DNA from: Macrotrachela quadricornifera
Lineage: Eukaryota; Rotifera; Eurotatoria; Philodinida; Philodinidae
Direction of reading: 5' to 3'
DNA: 64,000 bases
Assembly (NCBI GenBank): GCA_022393335.1
Contig: JAJEKB010021111.1
Location: forward strand, 1,229,211-1,293,210
The position numbers and the translations under genes are program-made. How positions within the stretch are numbered: position 1 is the stretch's first letter; each line of letters starts with the position of its first letter. Below are positions 47,433 to 59,382 of this stretch, one piece after another. The notes under the pieces are model-generated. The model made no database searches and was not told the DNA's origin. It saw only the letters and a list, made by a program, of their open reading frames with translations.

Positions 47433-48376
47433 GGGTCGCATTCATTTAGCCGACTGATTGTTTCACCAACAGGTACCATTCGCCGACAGGTGCTATTCAC
47501 CAACAAAAAGCCAAATTTAGAAAAATACAACATTCAATGGTACTGCAGTGTTATTCACTTTTATTTTCTTCTTTTCTGTCATCGGTTATATTATGTAGAT
47601 GACGCATACAAAATATACATATAAATCTACCTCTTCTGTTTCTTCTTCTTTTTCACCTCATGTGTTTTTCAACAATTTTCTCTGTTATGACCTACCTCGT
47701 CAGTAGATGTGATCATAAGGATTTTTTCCTTTCGTATATACGACAGACAAGGAAAAAACCTTCACACACATATGATAGAAAGGGAAAAATTCTTATGATC
47801 ACATCTGATGAAGATGTAGGTCATAACAGGCAAAATTGTTAGAGAACACATGAGGTGAAGAAGAAAAGGAAAGAGAAGAGATACATATATGTGTATATTT
47901 TGTATGCGTCATCCATATAATAAGCCGGGGATGGCGTAGTGGCTCTATGCGTCTGATTGTCAGATACTGAAGGATCGATTCCTTTCCCCGACTCGCTTTC
48001 GTTGGTATCACAATGGGTGGTAATGGAAGAATAGAAAAAACAAACAACAATGCCAATTATGTCATTGCTGTCTTATCAGAGTTTCGTTTCTGTGTGTTTA
48101 TTTTCTGTTCTCTGTATTTTATCATCGTCCTATCCTTCGATTCTCTCGTAAACATCCGTAAAAATTTGCAAAAAAACCAAAAAAACATGGGACGTCATGA
48201 AATAGATAAAGAATAATTTTAAAAAAATCTATATTATATAACCGATGACAGAAAAGAAGAAAATAAAAGTGAATAACATTGCAGTACCATTGAATGTTGA
48301 ATTTTTTTAAATTTGACTTTTTGTCGGTGAATGGTACCTGTCGGTGAAAGGATTATCGGCTAAATGACCGGGACCC
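47433..48376. mobile_element. long-TIR foldback element with perfect 9-bp duplication (Mutator-like MITE)
   Basis: TTTTGGTTA flanks both ends (47424-47432 and 48377-48385). The TIRs run about 150 bp (GGGTCGCATTCATTTAGCCGA… against …TCGGCTAAATGACCGGGACCC; inner match TTCACTTTTATTTTCTTCTT). A 9-bp duplication with long TIRs is the Mutator pattern, and a MULE-type transposase relic lies 7 kb away, though no link is shown. The inside contains another inverted pair (47630-47740 with 47775-47870) and a tRNA-like segment. Confidence 0.82.
47924..47992 (+). tRNA. tRNA-like sequence (tRNA relic or SINE head)
   Basis: GCCGGGG at 47924 pairs with CCCCGAC at 47986-47992 (6 of 7), giving an acceptor-like stem. 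An A-box-like GATGGCGTAGTGG follows, and a B-box GGATCGATTCC lies at 47972-47982, so the internal polymerase III promoter layout is present. The anticodon arm is irregular, so I cannot assign an amino acid. The position inside a foldback transposon suggests a SINE or captured tRNA rather than a working tRNA gene. Confidence 0.42.
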
Positions 48377-48385
48377 TTTTGGTTA

Positions 48386-48843
48386 CCCCTATGTAAGTTG
48401 AAAAGTTCTATTCAAACTTCAAAATTTAACTTGCTCCTGAACAGTCACTTTTATATCATTGTAATAAACGATAAGGTAATTCTGTATACCTTGAACCACT
48501 GGAAGTTAATGAATTACAACAACTTCACTATGAATAACTGCTTCAATATAACGATCCGCCCCACGTCCCGTAATCCTCACTTCCTTTATATATGTTTCTT
48601 TATACGTTTGTTGACCAAGCCGCCATTGTTCCTTCCTTTGCTCTATCCTATTCAACATCTAATTAAAAACTCATAAATTGGTTTATAATAATAGCGCTAC
48701 AGACTGGTTAAAATTGAGTCGCACTGATGTAGAATATAAATAGATAGAATCATTGACAGTTTTGAGCAACATTACGAAATAATATGGTAACCCTCTTTCT
48801 TTCTTTTTCCATCTCATATCACCATCTTCATTTTTTCACACAG
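48386..48843 (+). other. degenerate 5' end of the LRR array
   Basis: 48763-48786 (TGAGCAACATTACGAAATAATATG) matches the 3' end of an LRR exon (…TLRNNM), including the GTAACC donor at 48787. An in-frame TGA and unrelated sequence upstream show that the exon is broken. The 57-nt intron 48787-48843 is intact. 48398-48676 is open but unrecognised. Confidence 0.5.
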
Positions 48844-50985
48844 ACATTCACCAGCCTATGTATCCAACCCAGTCAAGTGGACAACAAACGAGCACAAACT
48901 ATAGCCAATGCATTACGAAATAATATGGTGATCTTCTTTCTCTCCTGTACTACGTCATATCATCATCTCCACTTTTTCACACAGACACTCACCACACTAG
49001 ATCTTCCTTGCAATTATATCAAAGCTGTTGGAGCACAACATATGGCCGATACATTACAGAATAACACAGTGACCTTCTTTCTCTCCTGTACTACGTCATG
49101 TCATCATCTCTACTTTTTCACACAGACACTCACCACACTAAGTCTTTCTTGCAATTATATCGGACACGAAGGAGCAAAACAAATGGCCCAGGCATTACGA
49201 AATAACACGGTGATCCTCTTTCTCTCTTCTACTACCTCAAATCACCATCTTTACTTTTTCATACAGNNNNNNNNNNTTCTCTCTTCTACTACCTCAAATC
49301 ACCATCTTTACTTTTTCATACAGGCACTCACCACACTAGATCTCGGAAACAATGAAATCGGAGTTGTTGGAGCAAAGCATATAGCCGATGGATTACGAAA
49401 TAACACGGTAACCCTCTTTCTCTCTTATACTACTTCATATCTCCATCTCCATTTTTTCACACAGGCACTCACCACACTAGATCTCAGTGTCAATGAAATC
49501 GGAATTCTTGGCGCACAATATATGGCCGAAGCATTACGAAATAATACGGTAACCCTCTTTCTGTTTTATACTATATCATATCACCATTTTCAATTTTTCG
49601 CACAGACACTCACCACACTACGTTTCTCTTCCAATGACATCGGAAACGAAGGGGCACAATATCTGGCCGAGGCATTACAAAATAACACGGTGACTCTCTT
49701 TGTCTCTTATACTACCTCATATTACCATCTCCACTTTTTTATACGCAGGCACTCACCACACTACATCTCGCTGGCAATGATATCGGAATTCTTGGCGCAC
49801 AATATATGGCCGAAGCATTACGACATAACACGGTGATCCTCTTTCTCTCTTATACTACTTCATATTATCATCTCCACTTTTTCACACAGACACTCACCAC
49901 ACTAGAACTCTCTGACAATCAAATCGGAGACGAAGGGGCACAACATATAAGCGATGCATTACGAAATAACACAGTAACCCTCTTTCTCTCTTATATTACT
50001 TCATATCACCATCATTCACTTTTTCACATAGATACTCACCACACTAGATCTCGGAAACAATGAAATCGGAGTTGTTGGAGCAAAGCATATAGCCGATGCA
50101 TTACGAAGTAATACGGTAACCCTCTTTCTCTCTTATACTACTTCATATCTCCATCTTCACTTTTCCACACAGATACTCACCACACTAAGTGTCTATGGCA
50201 ATCAAATCGAAGACGAAGGAGCACAGCATATGGCCGATGCATTACAAAATAACACGGTGACTCTCTTTCTCTCCTATACTATATCATATCTCCATCTTCA
50301 CTTTTTCACATAGACACTCACCACACTAGTTCTCGCTGGCAATGAAATTGGAATTATTGGAGCACAACATCTGGCTGAGGCATTACGAAATAACACGGTG
50401 ATTCTCTTTTTCTCTTATACTACTTCATATTACCATCTCCACCTCTTTTTTACACAGACACTGACCACACTAGAACTCTCTTACAATCAAATCGAAGCCG
50501 AAGCGGCACAACATATAGCCGACGCATTGCGAAATAACACAGTAACCCTCTTTCCGTCCTATACTACCTCATATCATCGTATCCACTTTTCCACGCAGAC
50601 ACTCACCATACTAGGTCTCAGAAATAATCAAATCGGAGTTGTTGGAGGAAAACATATGGCCGATGTTTTACGAAATAACATGGTGACTGTCTTTCTCTCC
50701 TATACTACATCATATCATCATCCTTACTTATTCAAACAGACACTCACTACACTAGATCTCAGTGACAATCAAATTGAAACTATTGGAGCACAACATCTGG
50801 CTGAGGCATTACGAAACAACACGGTAACCCTCTTTCTCTCTTATACTACATCATATCACCATCTCCACTTTTTCACACAGACACTCACCACACTAGGTAT
50901 CTATGACAATGAAATTGAAGATGACCTCAGTATGCGATTGTACGAATTGATTGAACGGAACAAGAGGTTGGAACCAAAACACTAA
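48844..50985 (+). CDS. LRR-exon array gene: one 28-residue leucine-rich repeat per 84-nt exon
   Basis: Fifteen exons begin at 48844, 48985, 49126, (N gap), 49324, 49465, 49606, 49749, 49890, 50032, 50173, 50314, 50458, 50599, 50740 and 50881. The first fourteen are exactly 84 nt; the last is 105 nt and ends TAA at 50985. Each encodes TLTTL.L..N.IG..GAQH.A.ALRNNT, a ribonuclease-inhibitor-type LRR. Every join is GT-AG, phase 0. Introns are 57 nt in most cases (59, 58 and 60 at three) and almost identical in sequence. Because 57 is divisible by three, many introns are also open and give a false long protein (VTLFLSYTTSYHHLHFFTQ). The C-terminus is a short acidic/basic tail (MRLYELIERNKRLEPKH). 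The 5' end is missing or degenerate; an F-box exon lies upstream. LRR arrays of this type usually bind protein partners; the ligand is unknown. Confidence 0.85.
49267..49276. other. assembly gap (10 N) in the LRR array
   Basis: Ten Ns separate two identical copies of a 47-nt intron 3' part (TTCTCTCTTCTACTACCTCA…CATACAG at 49220-49266 and 49277-49323). This looks like an unmerged contig overlap or a collapsed repeat, so the true number of LRR exons is unknown. Confidence 0.95.
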
Positions 50986-53838
50986 TGATCGATTTATTGA
51001 TAGACGAAGCAAATGAACAATTGATTTTTATGTTTTACTACAATTAAAATAAAACGGTAGTTAGAATATGTTAGTTTACGGTTGTAGGGAAACAAGGTTG
51101 AATGTATTTGAGATGATCGAATTCAATGGCATCTTTAGATCAATTATATTTATAGATGTTTCAAGTTGCTTATTTCCAATTGAAGACGATTGTAGCATCA
51201 TAGTACGGCACCGTTTTTATTATGAACGTATAGTCCTTATTTGGAAAACAACTGATAGAGAAGGGCCTATAAGAAGCTGGCAAATCTAGGTGAATACATC
51301 TTCGCGCAATGTGTTTTCTATACGGAAAATGTCTGTAGATAACATCTGTGTCAATCGAGTATGAAGACTTATTTTACAGATGTCACACCGGTCGATTTTT
51401 CAAAAATCATACGCAGAACTTTTTTCACGGCTCCAATACATATTGAAAGAAAGATCGCAGCAGGAAAGACATTGTGGAGATCAACCAATCGGGAAAGGAT
51501 AATGTTTTGAAATAAATCAAATCTAATTAACAGATTGCTTTCCGCAATGATGGCATGGATATGTTGTCTATTATTTTATTTGTAACACAATATGCATATG
51601 CTAGGCGTCCAATAAAGGATTTTCTATGTTTTTTTTTATCTTGAATGCTAAAGATTGCAATACTTCATATCGATATTATCTGAAGACACACTATATAAAT
51701 GAGTAGATAGTTATCAAGCGTAAGGTTGATAAATGAAGTTCATTTTTGAGTTGATTTAGAAAGTTCTTCGAAGAAAATTGGCTTGAGTTAACCTGACTTT
51801 TTATGTATCATCAACAGTGTGGGAGTTAAAACTGTTTTTCAAAAATTTAGTAGCTGAGAAAAACGACAAAAAGTTAAAGTGGTTAGAACTATTAGTAATT
51901 GTTCGATTTCGTGTACTTTTATTTTGAATATGTTTAGACAAAAAGATTAAGATATTGAAACAATTAATTTTCATGAAATCAATTCTTTTGTTTTTATTAT
52001 TAAGATCATTATTCATATGTTCTTCTATTCAACGAAATATTTTGTTTCCAATCTTCATCTCAAATTCATTCATGTCTGTTGAATGGCCTTCTGTAATTTG
52101 CAAGATTATCTAACTTATTCAAGGTTCGTATAAACAAGAATCGTTTTAGTCAAGTTATTCACCATAGTTCCACTGATAATAGTCTAAGATTTGAATAAAT
52201 AATATAGAAATCGATTTTTTTAATCTTTATGGTCATTGTATCATTCGATCCATGATTCTTATGTCTTATATTTAGAGTAAATGAGATTGATATAAAACTA
52301 TGTATGTTAAGAAAAAGAATAACAAGTATTGTAATAGAAATTTTTTCATCTGTTGTTCACAAATAATATCTGAATGAATTTTTTCATTTGTGTCAAAGTT
52401 CATACTAATATTTTCTTCTATTTCATCATTTGTAATATGAAGTGTTTTATTGATAAATGATTGAATTTGTTGATGATTCTCTATATTATATAACATTTTT
52501 CTGTTTTTTCGATAATAATAAGAACAATTTTCAACTAAAAGATTTGACGATGTTCTATTAAAAAAGAGTAAATATAATGGGTCGATATTTAATGAAGCAC
52601 CCCAACTTTCATATAAGAGCAAAAATCGTCTTCATTGACCTATAATAAATATAAAGTTTTTTTGTCAGTCATTTGATTTGTTAGAAGTGGCTATTTACTG
52701 TTGTAACACGATTTGTTGATTCATTAGTATCTTGACTAAGGGGAAAATAGCAGACTTGAAGTAAAAAAGTGACTAATCGACGATCTTTTCAGATTCTTGA
52801 ATTTCTTGATTTTCAGTCAAGATTCTTGTCTTTATAGCACTATGATTATCTTCTTTCGTTACTAGAAATTGTTCTACCGTTAGCAAAAGTAAAGATAATT
52901 AAATTGAGAGAGCTTGTTATTTTCGATGTGCTCTCGATCACCTTTGTTTTACTGTATGAGATAATGCTCCTAAAAACAAATGACAATATGCGGCTCGAAA
53001 AAAAAATATTATAGGTACAGATCCCTACTATCTAAATTAGAAATAATATTGATAAAAAAAAATTACTTGAATCATTTTGGCTGATTTTCATGAAAAAAAA
53101 TTTCTATTTCAGAATGACCATTCTTTCTCGGAAATGTGCGCAGTAAGAAAATGAAATTATTGTAAAATTCTATTTATTGGAAAAATATGAAGCAATCACA
53201 AAAAATTATTCTGTATGAATCAAGACAAATAAAATTATTAAAGAGAACAACATATAACACTAATGAAGAAAAGAGGTATAAATACAAATTAAGAAGACAA
53301 AAAACTAAAACATTAATAAAACTTAATCGATCATATAGACAGCAAAAAAAATAAAAACACGGTACATCAATTCCGATTTTTGTAAGCAAGTATGACATGT
53401 TATGTGATTACGTTTCTAAAACATTCTAAATAGAAAGCAAAATATTTTTTGGGACAACATTTTTTTAGTCATTAAGATATGCAGTATAGCGTTCCCTTTG
53501 GTGATATGGTCTGATGTTTAATAAAAAGAAATATTTTATCAGAGTAGCAACAGATATGAATTTATGAAATGAGACTGGAATTTTTATATTTAATGCTAAT
53601 AGTCTAATAGTCGAAAATCTTTTATCATGGTCATAATTCAATAAAAAAATAAAAGTGAATGAACATCTGGCAACATTCTCTCCTCCAAGTGGGATAGATA
53701 TCTTCAAATTTCTCTTTTGTTCTCGTACGAAAAGAGATTTTGAGATTTAGCTCGAATAATATTTATTTAGATCAAGAAAAAAGCAAAGAAATTGTGAATC
53801 ACTCTTAAAAATAAAGGTGCGTCAATAATTGACATAAA
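50986..53838. other. intergenic between the LRR array and the flippase gene
   Basis: Possible polyadenylation signals (AATAAAAC at 51047) follow the LRR gene. A minus-strand open stretch at 52272-52622 (…RTSSNLLVENCSYYYRKN…, hydrophobic C-terminal YLLFFFLTYIVLY) could be an exon of a tail-anchored protein, but it lacks an ATG start and splice support. Open frames at 53174-53707 (-) are AT-driven. No other gene recognised. Confidence 0.35.
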
Positions 53839-56800
53839 TTAGATACTTACATTTTTCGACTCATGTGAACTCGCTACCGATTTTATTGGCATCACCCTTG
53901 ATGTTGGGAATGAGTTGTAGATTGTTTGTTTCGAAAATGAATTGTTCAATCTGTTTGAAAAGAATAAAGATGTTGACATGATATTCAAAACCAAACAAGA
54001 GAATTCAACAAACCTAATAATTCGTACATTTTCTTCCAGTTCCTGTGCTTTGTAGGTAACCAATATCTCCTCGTTATTGGTACAAAATTTTGGATTTAAT
54101 CGAGCCTTGTCCGTCTTATTCGGCATGAAACGCATGCGAAAGAATCTAAATTTTTTGAATCATTTCAGGACAAATACAAATAAAATGTAGTTACGATTGG
54201 TTAACGTAGTTTGAACTTTCACGAGAGAAAGTCTCAAAGTAATACGGAATTCTCACTGACTTCTCTTATATTTCTTGTTCTATTCTACTAAATTCACTTC
54301 TCGATTTCTTCGAAAAAAAAACCCACAAATTCATAAAAATGACTTACTCTCGAGCAACAATAGGCAGTAGAAGTATAGCACAGATGAGAAGAAGTGTAAA
54401 CCAAAAATTTCCAGTCGAAAGAACGGTTTGAGTGACACCAACAACTTCATAAGGAGCACCAAATAGTTTTTTCATAATTGTCGAATGTATAGCCAAGTGT
54501 AAAATGAAGTGAAAGATAATCATGCCCCATAATACACAATGATAGGTACGTGTCCAATACCATGACTCAAGACCATTTTCCAAATTGATAATAATACTCA
54601 AAATGGTGGTTACCATAAAGCCAAATGACTGATCATCGGATTGCATTTGACCATTTGATTGGATACTCTTCGACAAGGAGAAGAAGGATATGAAAAAAAT
54701 AACAATAGATGTAAGAATGCCATGTATTGCACATTCGATGAACGTTTTTTTATTGAAAAATTCACTATTTTGACCGGCAGTGTACCTGAATTACGATGAA
54801 TATGACACAAAAAAAGAAGATTGGAAAAATGCTGATAGAATATTTGAGTTCTCAACATAAAGCTCAATAAAACGCATTTTACAGTCGTTGATACTAAAAT
54901 TTATTCTTCTTACATGAATTTTACTGATCGATTAAATGGTAGCTGATAGTCGACTAGACTAATACTATTTTTATTTATCATTCAAGCAATTTTTTTATCC
55001 GATATAAAATCAATTAAAGCGAAAGATAACGACTATATCTGAAGCCATACTCTAATCTTTTTGGTTCATGGTTATAGACAAACTTACAAATGAGGATTGT
55101 TCATTGAATGATCTGCGCTAATATCCTGTGAAGAACAAAGAAATTGATCAGTCGATAAACAAGTGTAGACTTGTTTGTACCTGATCGAAAGCAGCCATTA
55201 TAAAGGCAGGTAAATTGGAGAAAACGTTGAAGGTAACGATAAAGATTATATCAAATATATTCTATATATATGAGAATAAGTAGTAATGACAGCCATTCGG
55301 AAAAAAACGCCTTACTTGAGCTGAAAACCCAGTGTAAAATCCATAGCATACTTGGCAGAAAACGTAAGCGAAATTTTTGTAGAAAAAAAATCGTAGAAAT
55401 TTTGATATACGTAAATAAGACCATCGACCATGGATGAGTAAGAGTCGTTCGAGAAAACGAAATTGACCGATGCTATAATCACTAGCCAAAACTGCTTGAT
55501 GTCCTTCTTGTCCATTGATGCCAACACCAACATGTGCGTCTGTGAGAATACTCAAACTAATTGCACGACCTAACAGAACATCACTTACTATGTAACATTG
55601 AGACATCATTCGCTCCATCACCGATGGCCAATGTGATCTTTCTCTCATTTTTCACCACTAATTCGACTATTTGAGCCTTTTGCAATGGTGTTAATCGAGA
55701 ACATACTACCGCTTTGCACATAATGCACAATTCGATAAATTTCGTTTTGAACTCATCCGAAAGTGCATGCATCAGTGCTGATCCGGTAATCACCAAACCA
55801 AAACCTTCGAATGGTTCGAGATTATCGATATTTTCAACCAGTGTTTGATAATATTGTCCTCCATATCGTTTGCGACGTTGATCGAGTTTAAGCACATCAA
55901 TGTCCCATCTTTTCCAATCGAGCCGTTCATTTCGATCTTTAATGTGAACATTGAATAGTTTTTCAATTGTTTCTATCATTTCATTTCGAAATTGATCCAG
56001 TGCAATCGATACATCAGTTTTATTCTCTTCTTCGATTCGTTTTATCACCATCTTACTGGATAATAAGTGACAAGCAAGGCCAACATGCTGAGCAGTCTCT
56101 AGCAAAAAACCAGAAATACTCGACTGTTAATTCAAAATCTAACTCACCGACGTTGTCACCCGTCAACATCCAGATTTTGATGCCAGCTTGTGTTAGCTGC
56201 TTGATACAGTGGGGTACACCATCTTGAAGTTTGTCTTCAATAGCGGTGGCACCAAGCAATTTGAGATTCTCCTCAATCTCTTCGTACATACTGTCCACGA
56301 GCTCATCACGCTTTTGCATACTCGTTCTAAATATGACAATGACTATCGTCGAAAGAAAATGTCGATGATCATTTACTTGGCTCTATGTAATTTCTTGGCC
56401 CATTCTTGATAATCTTTTTCATTAAGCTCTTTCCAAGCAAGACATAGTGTGCGAAAACCTTCGGTAGTCATTTTCTATCAGAAACAAAAGAATAAGACAT
56501 AAAACGTATAAGACTAGAAAAGATTCATCTTGGTCATCTGTAGCCTCTATCTTCGATTAATCTTTAATCATTCTTCCAAAAACTCTTTTGAAAAGTAAAT
56601 GTTCACTTCTTCTCAGCAACTGTCAATCAAAATGAACAAAAAGTATATATTTTATATCATACATATAGATGTTTATCCGTTACCGCCATTACTTCCCTTT
56701 GCGAAGGATCCAATCGTTGTTTTATTGTTGAATCTGCACCTTTGCAGAGCAACAGAATTTTGCCTGCTTTTCTCACAATGACCTAAAACCGAGTTTCATC

Positions 56801-59382
56801 ATATACATTAATCAGTGAATTAGAATACTTGCCGACATGCGTTTCCGATAGTTGTTAAAATCGAGAATATGGAGTAGGTCATATGTTTCGATCCGATCTC
56901 GAATACGAATCGTGATACTACTCTGAGTACGATTCTAAAGAGACAAAATAACAATTCAAAGATAATTCGAACGTTCAATTGCATAACTGACCATAAAGAC
57001 AAATCCGAAGGAACGTGCAGCCGACACTAGTGCCTTTTCATCAGGCGATTGTGCTCGGTAGAGGATTTTACCGTCTCTTTCTTCGATCATCACTGTTTGA
57101 CACAGTGCCAGTAAAACGAAAAAATTGTTGACATCGTCATCATTGTTCTTGTTAATAGTATCTATCAATATTTGATCGTACCAAACAAAGTCTTCATCTT
57201 GTTCTTTAAACTTAACCGCTTCCAAATTATCAATATCTTCCACATCATGACCGGTTTCGTCCATGACATATCCGTAAAGTTTACCTCGAATTGAACACTT
57301 GCTAAATGTCATAACATTCTAAAAATTAAAATCATTTCTGTGTAAATCGAAGAAGTTAGAGTGACATTTAATCAAACTACCTGAGTGAGTGTACCAGTCT
57401 TGTCTGAGAAGATGTAATCGATTTGTCCCAACTGTTCAGTGAGTCCTGCTGTTCGTGCTTGAGCTTGGACATTGCTCGGCGCATAGTACATTTGAATGTC
57501 CCAGTCGATCCATTTTGATTGTAAAATGCGAATGAATTCAACAAGGATATAGAGTGTTAAAGGTATGAAGTTGTCTAGGAGAAGGAAATAGGAGATAAAA
57601 ACGAGTAAACCTGTTTGAATTGCGCCTTTTCGTCTGTCCGATGAAATGTGGGATTCTTGAGGTAGATAAATTCGAAAATGATAACCGATTGATGATTCCC
57701 AAAAGCCACAACAGATTGCCATAATGACACAGACGATGAGCATGAAGATCACAATCTGAAATAGACCAAATATATGCATGCAACGAAAGAGAAGAGGTGA
57801 CTGCTTACGCCAAAACAGATGCTATTCAATAAACGATCAGTTTTTGTCCGTTTGAGTTTTGGTTTACTACTGTTCTGCATGAGTTTAGTGTCAGCACCAG
57901 CATAACAGACAACTGAAATCAAATGATTAAGGTACCCATTGTTTGGATAAAGCGAAGTTTATATTGTACAAATGATATCTTATCTAATTTTCTTAGATCT
58001 AAACAAAGTTCCATGAACTGTTGTTTCCTAGTTAAAACAGAATATGTCAATCGATTTAGCTGAGATGTTTCTCTCCAAAACTTCAGCCCTGATTTAGAAG
58101 AAAATGAAATGACTATTTGAGCAACTTGCAAGAAAGGAAAGTATTTTTTAAACAGTTCTTTCTTCCACTCACCTGCGAATACCCATTGTGTGTTTCTTAG
58201 TCGAGTGCCACGCAATAACACATTGTCATTATTCAACGAGTGTGTACTATTTTTCCATTTTAAATTGCCTTGAAACCGAACAAGATTGTTATTTGGCATT
58301 TCAAATTCGATTTCACCTTAAAAATATGAATACATCATCGAATAGGTGTCATATAGATAATTAATAACTTTTTTTTACCATTAAAGTCCGCTAGTCGATC
58401 TAAATCATCATGAAAATCAATTGTTTCTTCGAGTGCTTGTCGAGATTTAAGATTTGTTTCACTGAGAGAACAACAACAACAACATTGAAATTCAGACATT
58501 TTGTTCAATGAAAAAAATCACAAACCCGTCTAGTTCAGCTGTTTCAACGTAACAAAGTCCATTAGGTTCACTGGTCGAAATAACTATCATATCAGCCTTA
58601 AAACATGGAATAAATCAAATGATTGATAGACAATGAAGAAACAGAGGGTTCTACCGGGACAAAGTCATTAGCCGACAAGTGTATAATATCGCCGACGTGA
58701 ATATGTTCCCATTTTCTTGTGACAAGCTTCTTGTCTATCAGAATTTTGACTTTCCGATTGTTTATTTCTTTATCAGTTCGATGTCTTTTCTACGAAAATA
58801 AAATCGAATCATATTTTCTGACATCTAATACAAAAAACTGACATAATCATCAATAACATCTTTCACTAATGTGACCGTTAGTACTATGATGAATGGTATT
58901 AGGGCAGCACTTGGATCAGTTGGACTAATTTGTGGGACACACTAATTACAGAATATAATAGAAATGAGTATAGAGACAAGAATTAGATTTATACGATACT
59001 AGTAGAGCCACTTGGACGAGAAAGAAGAAATTTGGTAGCCGATGGAATTGTTCCCAAAGATTCTTAGGTAAAAAGGTAATGATATTGTACTTTGTTGTAG
59101 AGATCTTATTGTTCTTGTTGACGAAAAAAGAATATGACGTTACCGTAGATGATTTTCTTAAAGACTTTTACTTACTGCAAATTTTTTGCGTTTATTATTT
59201 ATCGGTTGATTAGTTTGGATTATTCGAATGCTATCTGAAATATATATAACAATAGAATCTTAAAATATGAATCAAAACTTTTCAAAAGTTTTCGAAAAAA
59301 TATCAACTACTAACAATTATCTTCTGACTGTGGATTAGTTACCTTTGTCTTTGTTTCTATTCAAACAGGATAACATGCGCAT
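53839..59382 (-). CDS. P4-ATPase phospholipid flippase, ATP8B-like (1199 aa, 23 exons)
   Basis: The exon chain runs from ATG at 59382 to TAA at 53839: 59382-59343, 59234-59176, 59113-59000, 58941-58843, 58789-58655, 58596-58526, 58461-58379, 58316-58173, 57912-57809, 57755-57381, 57318-56992, 56934-56833, 56782-56684, 56619-56584, 56474-56377, 56326-56148, 56098-55589, 55539-55316, 55261-55181, 55125-55088, 54785-54348, 54145-54014 and 53950-53839. All phases agree; total 3600 nt. Motifs in order: [33 protein letters not shown] (PISL-like, TM4), DKTGTLTQ (phospho-Asp about D401), [30 protein letters not shown] (about 848-856), then six C-terminal membrane helices. It moves aminophospholipids to the cytosolic leaflet, normally with a CDC50 partner. 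Exon 12 ends in a GC donor. The last exon contains AAAAAT|GTAAGT near 53849, so a further exon is possible. The MYYA…[17 protein letters not shown] block is closest to class 1b (ATP8B). Confidence 0.93.

Noticed and set aside
48784..49836. A single 350-codon open frame through the LRR region
   Set aside because: It alternates LRRs with a repeated VTLFLSYTTSYHHLHFFTQ peptide that begins with GT and ends with AG in the DNA. These pieces are introns whose length is a multiple of three, so the frame is an intron read-through.
54610..54867. Separate 85-codon minus-strand gene
   Set aside because: It overlaps exon 21 of the flippase in another frame and crosses its splice acceptor.
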